Shown piece by piece: positions 7,602 to 10,660 of a DNA stretch of 10,660 bases. The number at the start of each line of letters is the position of its first letter. Positions within the stretch are counted from its first letter, which is position 1. This DNA comes from Chloroflexota bacterium. Lineage in GTDB: Bacteria > Chloroflexota > Dehalococcoidia > Dehalococcoidales > UBA3254. The stretch is taken from contig JAGDMY010000075.1 in the NCBI GenBank assembly GCA_017860765.1, positions 1 to 10,660 of the forward strand, in the 5' to 3' direction. The notes under the pieces were generated by a model that made no database searches, was not told the origin of the DNA, and saw only the letters and a list, made by a program, of their open reading frames with translations. The position numbers were made by a program, and so were the translations under genes.

Positions 7602-7634
7602 ATTTTGGGCTCTCTGCATATAGCCCTGCAAAAT
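7602..7634 (+). repeat. Imperfect hairpin after the FAD subunit gene
   Basis: ATTTTGGGCT (7602-7611) pairs with AGCCC plus AAAAT (7622-7626 and 7630-7634), with a 3-base bulge and a 10-base loop. It lies 50 bases after the stop. There is no T-run on either strand, so it is not a standard terminator; it could still mark the transcript end. Confidence 0.3.
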
Positions 7635-7669
7635 AATAATGATACAAAAAGAGGAAGGATGATTAACAG

Positions 7670-7873
7670 TTAGAGAGGTTCTTTCGATACCTCTAAGAAT
7701 TTCAGCGGACCTGTTTTAACAGATTCATTGGTTTCTTTGACGCGCAAATTCAAAGTCAGATTACCCTTTGGATTTATAAATCTCCCTGCCCGCTGGGTCA
7801 AGTGGTGACGCAGACTGCGCAACTCCACCGAAGACAACAACGGCGTTCTCTTTCTTAAGAGGCTCGACTTCAC
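7670..7873 (-). pseudogene. Possible decayed transposase C-terminus
   Basis: A 67-codon frame opens with GTG at 7873; a stop lies five codons upstream of it. Its middle, LRHHLTQRAGRF followed by INPKGNLTLNLRVK, resembles the end of DDE transposases of the IS1380/IS4 groups, where an LRxxLxxxxGRxxRxGRxLxLxL pattern precedes the C-terminus. No catalytic domain or inverted repeat end is seen, so at most a remnant survives. A 6-bp hairpin (AGAGGT 7674-7679 with ACCTCT 7689-7694) covers its stop end. The similarity is from memory of family patterns and is weak; it may be chance. Confidence 0.25.
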
Positions 7874-7904
7874 CAGACACTGCCTGTGAAATCAAATACG
7901 AATT

Positions 7905-7931
7905 TTTACATTGTTAAAATGATTATAAAAT
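7905..7931 (+). promoter_or_regulatory. Weak promoter-like pair before the M20 gene
   Basis: TTTACA (7905-7910) and TAAAAT (7926-7931) resemble sigma-70/sigma-A boxes, but the 15-base spacing is shorter than the usual 17. It sits about 80 bases before the start of the M20 gene in an AT-rich patch. Plausible only by position and composition. Confidence 0.22.
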
Positions 7932-8010
7932 GGCCATGATACAGCTTGTGGTTTCCTGCCTTGCCGGGGCAGGGGCAAAAATGTCAAAATAGCATGAAAG
8001 TGTGATAGTC

Positions 8011-9192
8011 ATGACAAATAATCTTGCCGGTTTGATCCACAGCCAGTGTGACTTCGCCGGGACCGTCGAGATAACACGGAAAATCCTTAGTATACCCAGC
8101 CCTCAGACGGAGCTCTTTGAGCGTGAACCCCAGGTGCTGGAATTTATTCAAAATGCGGTCCGACCCTATCTGGAAGGGATAGATATACCGGCTGTGCTGG
8201 ATGACAGGGGTAATCTTGTGGCAACTTTAGGAGGGGGGCAACGGGGGATTGCCTTGGTCGGTTATGCCATGACACCCCAGGTTGGATCCATGAAAGACGG
8301 CTATACGGGACACATCGTCCCCGGTGAACCCTATGGCTATGCGGGGCAATGTCTACGGGGACGAGGTTGCTGTGAACAGAAAGGCGCCTTGGGCGCCATG
8401 CTGGCGGCGCTAAAGATTATAGCTCCTCAAAAGGATAAACTGAAGGGGACCCTGACCTTTATTTGCAGCACGGCAGGCGAAACAGGCCGCCATGATTCAC
8501 TGGATTACATTCTTAAAACCGGAGGAATAAAGGCAGGTTTGGCTGTGGTCGGGTTGGGGACCAATAACGAGATTTGCCTGGGAAACAAGGGCCGTGTAGA
8601 TGTAATGGTCGATGTACATGGAAAATCATGTCATAGCAGTGTGCCCGATCAGGGTGTCAATGCCATTGAGGGAGCGGCCCATGTTCTGCAAATTCTCAAG
8701 GGGCTAACGCCATCAACTGTTCATTCTTATTTGGGAAAATCGACCCTTGCCCCTATGCACATTGAAAGTTTCCCCCGGGCCACTCATACCATCCAGGATA
8801 AGTGCACCCTCTCTTACGACCGCCGCCTGGTCCCCGGGGAAAGCCCGGAGGAGGCACTGGAAGAAATTAGAGGTGCTCTGACCGTTGTTCATGGGTATCG
8901 TATTGATGTAAGGCAGGGTCCTTTCATGTATCCTTCGGAAATTGACAGAGATTCTAAAGCAGCCATTCTCATGGCTGGAGCAGTCCGGGCGATAACCGGG
9001 AAAGAACCGGTGTTCACCTACTTTAACAGCGCCCTGGATGCTGGGCTTTTGAACAGAACAGGGATACAATGCCTGATGCTGGGGCCCGGGAATGTAAAAT
9101 ATGCCCATACAGACGAAGAAGTGGTTCCTGTGCAACAGGTTATTGAGGCTGCCATGATCTATGCTTATGCCATATTGGACATACTTGGCTGA
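8011..9192 (+). CDS. YgeY-like M20-family protein with altered metal site
   Basis: M20 metallohydrolases remove acyl, carbamoyl or amino-acid groups using two zinc ions. This 393-residue protein follows E. coli YgeY along its length: NKGRVDVMVDVHGKSCHSSVP (192-212 region), the LGKSTL segment, LSYDRRLVPGESPEEALEEI (267-286) and the final GPGNVKYAHTDEE. The dimerisation-domain His208 and the late His366 are kept. The other metal positions are not: the usual GHxDT is GYAMT (84-88), the bridging Asp in GRGxxD is Glu122, the catalytic Glu-Glu pair is Gly156-Glu157, and the following Glu of the EPT motif is replaced (VVGLGT). It may use a different metal arrangement or have lost hydrolysis. ATG 8011 is preferred over GTG 8002, since the only ribosome-binding-like GAAAG ends at 8000. 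YgeY lies near selenium-dependent Mo hydroxylase genes in E. coli, matching this context. Confidence 0.85.
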   Translation: MTNNLAGLIHSQCDFAGTVEITRKILSIPSPQTELFEREPQVLEFIQNAVRPYLEGIDIPAVLDDRGNLVATLGGGQRGIALVGYAMTPQVGSMKDGYTGHIVPGEPYGYAGQCLRGRGCCEQKGALGAMLAALKIIAPQKDKLKGTLTFICSTAGETGRHDSLDYILKTGGIKAGLAVVGLGTNNEICLGNKGRVDVMVDVHGKSCHSSVPDQGVNAIEGAAHVLQILKGLTPSTVHSYLGKSTLAPMHIESFPRATHTIQDKCTLSYDRRLVPGESPEEALEEIRGALTVVHGYRIDVRQGPFMYPSEIDRDSKAAILMAGAVRAITGKEPVFTYFNSALDAGLLNRTGIQCLMLGPGNVKYAHTDEEVVPVQQVIEAAMIYAYAILDILG

Positions 9193-9232
9193 ATAGGCGT
9201 TGGTGGCTGGAAATCAAAGCGAGGCCTGGAAG

Positions 9233-10057
9233 ATGGACAAGAAATATAACCTCAGGGGTGTTGTTTTGGCGAACAGAGAAATTGCGCCTGGTTTTAGGCA
9301 CATGAAGGTAAAATGCCCGGAGATTGCGCGGTCTGTTGTCCCCGGTCAGTTTGTGATGGTACGGGTGGCCAACAACTGTACCGACCCCCTCCTCAGAAGG
9401 CCTTTAACTGTTTCCAGAATACACAGAGATGAAGGCGCACTTGCTATTTTATACAAAAGCGTAGGTCAGGGAACTGAGATGATGGCGAATTGGGAGTCTG
9501 GCGTCACTTTTGAGATATTGGGTCCTCTGGGAAATGGCTTTTCGCTCCCTGATTCAGCAAAAGCCATTGCGGTTTTGGGCCGAGATGCGGGCATTGGCCC
9601 TCTGGCAGCTCTAGTAGATGAAGCATCGGGAACAGGGCGCCATGTTTATGCCTTTCTCAGTTCAAAACAACCGGTGCTCCTTGAATACTTCAAATCATTG
9701 GAGAAAAAGTGTCACCTGTTTTTGTTCCCGGACGGGGAGGTCTGGCGCTGTGGTCCTTTTATGACCAAAGAACTCGAACAGATTGCCGCAAAAAATCTGA
9801 TTGACCAGATCTACCTGGGAGGATTATGTCACTTTTGCCCTTCCTGCAGCCTAAGTAAAAACATCCATTTATTCGCCTGCAGGCAGGGAATAACAGCCCA
9901 GGTTTCCCTGGATCAATATATGGCCTGCGGCTTAGGCGCTTGCCAGGGATGTGTGGTACCGTTCTATAAAGACCGGAAACAGCAGGAGACTCAGTATAAA
10001 CGGGTATGCAAGGAAGGGCCGGTATTCGATTCATGGGAGGTGGTTCATCGTGGCTAA
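9233..10057 (+). CDS. PyrK-like electron-transfer subunit (FAD and [2Fe-2S])
   Basis: Homologue of the dihydroorotate dehydrogenase 1B electron-transfer subunit, which shuttles electrons between NAD(H) and the FMN of the catalytic subunit. The 274 residues show the beta-barrel FAD motif LLRRPLTVSRI (53-63), the ILGPLGNGF segment (95-103) and the C-terminal [2Fe-2S] ligands Cys232, Cys237, Cys240, Cys259 (ACGLGACQGCVV then YKRVCKEGPVFD). Two NAD-site motifs differ from PyrK: the glycine loop reads LGRDAGIGPL (115-124), and the usual YxCGPxPM is replaced by YLGGLCHFCPSC (194-205), which adds Cys199, Cys202, Cys205 and Cys216. ATG 9233 is chosen because GAGG lies 8 bases before it; TTG 9200 or GTG 9203 would add 10-11 residues without a site. 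It overlaps the next gene, so the two form a complex. The electron partner may not be NAD+. Confidence 0.88.
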   Translation: MDKKYNLRGVVLANREIAPGFRHMKVKCPEIARSVVPGQFVMVRVANNCTDPLLRRPLTVSRIHRDEGALAILYKSVGQGTEMMANWESGVTFEILGPLGNGFSLPDSAKAIAVLGRDAGIGPLAALVDEASGTGRHVYAFLSSKQPVLLEYFKSLEKKCHLFLFPDGEVWRCGPFMTKELEQIAAKNLIDQIYLGGLCHFCPSCSLSKNIHLFACRQGITAQVSLDQYMACGLGACQGCVVPFYKDRKQQETQYKRVCKEGPVFDSWEVVHRG

Positions 10058-10660
10058 TCTATCTGTGCTGATTGGCAGGATTAGATTACAGAACCCCATT
10101 ACGGTGGCTTCCGGGTGTCATAGCCTGGATTATGAAAGCCTTTATCCTCTTGATATTTTGGGGGCCTTTGTGCCTAAGACCATCCGAACCTATGAGTGGC
10201 CCGGAAACCTACCACCCAGGATCACAGAGACACCCTCAGGGGTCCTTTCTGCCGTGGGTATTCCCAGCAAGGGTTGGGATAGGTTTGTCGATGAGGATGT
10301 CCCCAAACTGAAAAAATTGAACACTCCGGTTATTCTAAGTGTGGTAGGGAGGACTGAGGAAGAGTATGCCGAGATTGTAGAGCTCAGTAACGGCTTGGGT
10401 TTTCTGGCGGGAATGGAGCTAAATCTCTCGTGTCCCAATATAAGGGCTGGGGGATTGCAATTTGGCGCCAATAAAGATACGGCCCATAGTGTGGTAGCTC
10501 AATGTCGTAAAAAAACAGGACTGACCCTTATCCCCAAGCTACCGCCCGACCAATCTAATATTAACGATGTCGCGAGGGCCGTGGAAGCCGCCGGTGCCGA
10601 TGCCATTTCCATGATCAATTCACCTCGGGCTATGATGATAGATATTGAAACCCGGAAACC
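10050..10660 (+). CDS. Dihydroorotate dehydrogenase 1B-like protein (3' end outside window)
   Basis: FMN-dependent TIM-barrel dehydrogenase/reductase of the PyrD family; 203 codons are visible and the frame runs off the window. GTG 10050 has GGGAGG 9 bases upstream and overlaps the PyrK-like stop by 8 bases. Family marks: LQNPITVASG (13-22), Lys43 for FMN, PPRITETPSG (55-64), the active-site loop NLSCPN (125-130) with catalytic-base Cys128, Lys163, and Asn190 in SMINSPRAMMIDIETRK. In L. lactis PyrD, Asn67, Asn127, Asn132 and Asn193 hold orotate. Here Asn125, Asn130 and Asn190 are kept, but the Asn67 position is Ser67 (LSAVGIPS for NSMGLPN). That change and the catabolic setting suggest a ring-reducing or -oxidising enzyme for a related N-heterocycle rather than pyrimidine synthesis. 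Biosynthetic PyrD cannot be excluded, as the rest of the operon is outside the window. Confidence 0.88.
   Translation, partial: MANLSVLIGRIRLQNPITVASGCHSLDYESLYPLDILGAFVPKTIRTYEWPGNLPPRITETPSGVLSAVGIPSKGWDRFVDEDVPKLKKLNTPVILSVVGRTEEEYAEIVELSNGLGFLAGMELNLSCPNIRAGGLQFGANKDTAHSVVAQCRKKTGLTLIPKLPPDQSNINDVARAVEAAGADAISMINSPRAMMIDIETRK

Larger units (their letters stand above)
7552..8010. other. Gene-poor stretch between molybdenum enzyme and M20 gene
   Basis: About 460 bases without a convincing intact gene. The first 120 bases are AT-rich and hold an imperfect hairpin. The middle holds a short - strand frame resembling a transposase tail. The last 110 bases contain a weak promoter-like pair and a CCTGCC/GGCAGG stem (7955-7960 with 7968-7973) just before the next gene. 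The operon probably breaks here and the downstream genes may have their own promoter. Confidence 0.5.

Noticed and set aside
7446..7673. 75-codon + strand frame overlapping the end of the FAD subunit gene
   Set aside because: The first part is an out-of-frame reading of the FAD gene and the rest is AT-rich spacer with no recognisable domain or ribosome binding site.
10072..10311. 79-codon + strand frame overlapping the PyrD-like gene
   Set aside because: It is a shadow frame; the reading from GTG 10050 gives a clear PyrD-family protein through the same bases.
1..10660. CRISPR array, tRNA, rRNA or prophage genes
   Set aside because: No regularly spaced repeats, tRNA-like cloverleaf, rRNA core sequence or phage-type proteins were seen on reading.

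Overview
The window reads as a catabolic gene cluster on the + strand of an anaerobic bacterium, most likely a Bacillota (Clostridia/Peptococcaceae-like) species. The reasons are strong AGGAGG-type ribosome binding sites, frequent GTG starts, tight operon packing, moderate base composition, and a molybdenum hydroxylase set like those of anaerobes that ferment N-heterocycles. The taxonomic call is inference; there is no rRNA or marker gene here. Nine genes run in the same direction, and the first and last are cut by the window edges.

Layout: (1) 2-1015, the C-terminal three quarters of a TRZ/ATZ/MtaD-type amidohydrolase. (2) 1141-3863, a three-gene TRAP uptake system (DctP, DctQ, DctM). A perfect 12-bp hairpin lies between dctP and dctQ, and DctM lacks about its last 65 residues. 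(3) 3921-7551, a xanthine dehydrogenase/nicotinate dehydrogenase-type enzyme in three genes: an iron-sulfur domain fused to the N-half of the molybdenum subunit, the C-half of that subunit as its own gene, and the FAD subunit. The two halves are in the same reading frame, separated only by TGA GAT, with a ribosome binding site over the junction. (4) 7552-8010, a gene-poor stretch with small hairpins and a possible decayed transposase tail on the - strand. (5) 8011-9192, a YgeY-like M20 protein with most canonical metal ligands replaced. (6) 9233-10057 and 10050-10660 (open at the edge), a PyrK-like flavin/iron-sulfur electron-transfer subunit overlapping a class 1B dihydroorotate dehydrogenase-like gene, both with altered substrate-site residues.

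How they may work together (inference): the TRAP system imports an organic acid or N-heterocyclic carboxylate, the molybdenum enzyme hydroxylates the ring, the PyrK/PyrD-like pair reduces or oxidises a ring double bond, and the amidohydrolase and/or the M20 protein opens or trims the product. The logic resembles nicotinate fermentation (hydroxylate, reduce, hydrolyse), or the E. coli ygeY/ssnA/xdh gene neighbourhood, but the gene set is different and the substrate cannot be read from sequence. No pyrimidine biosynthesis genes other than the pyrK/pyrD-like pair are present, which argues that this pair is recruited for catabolism.
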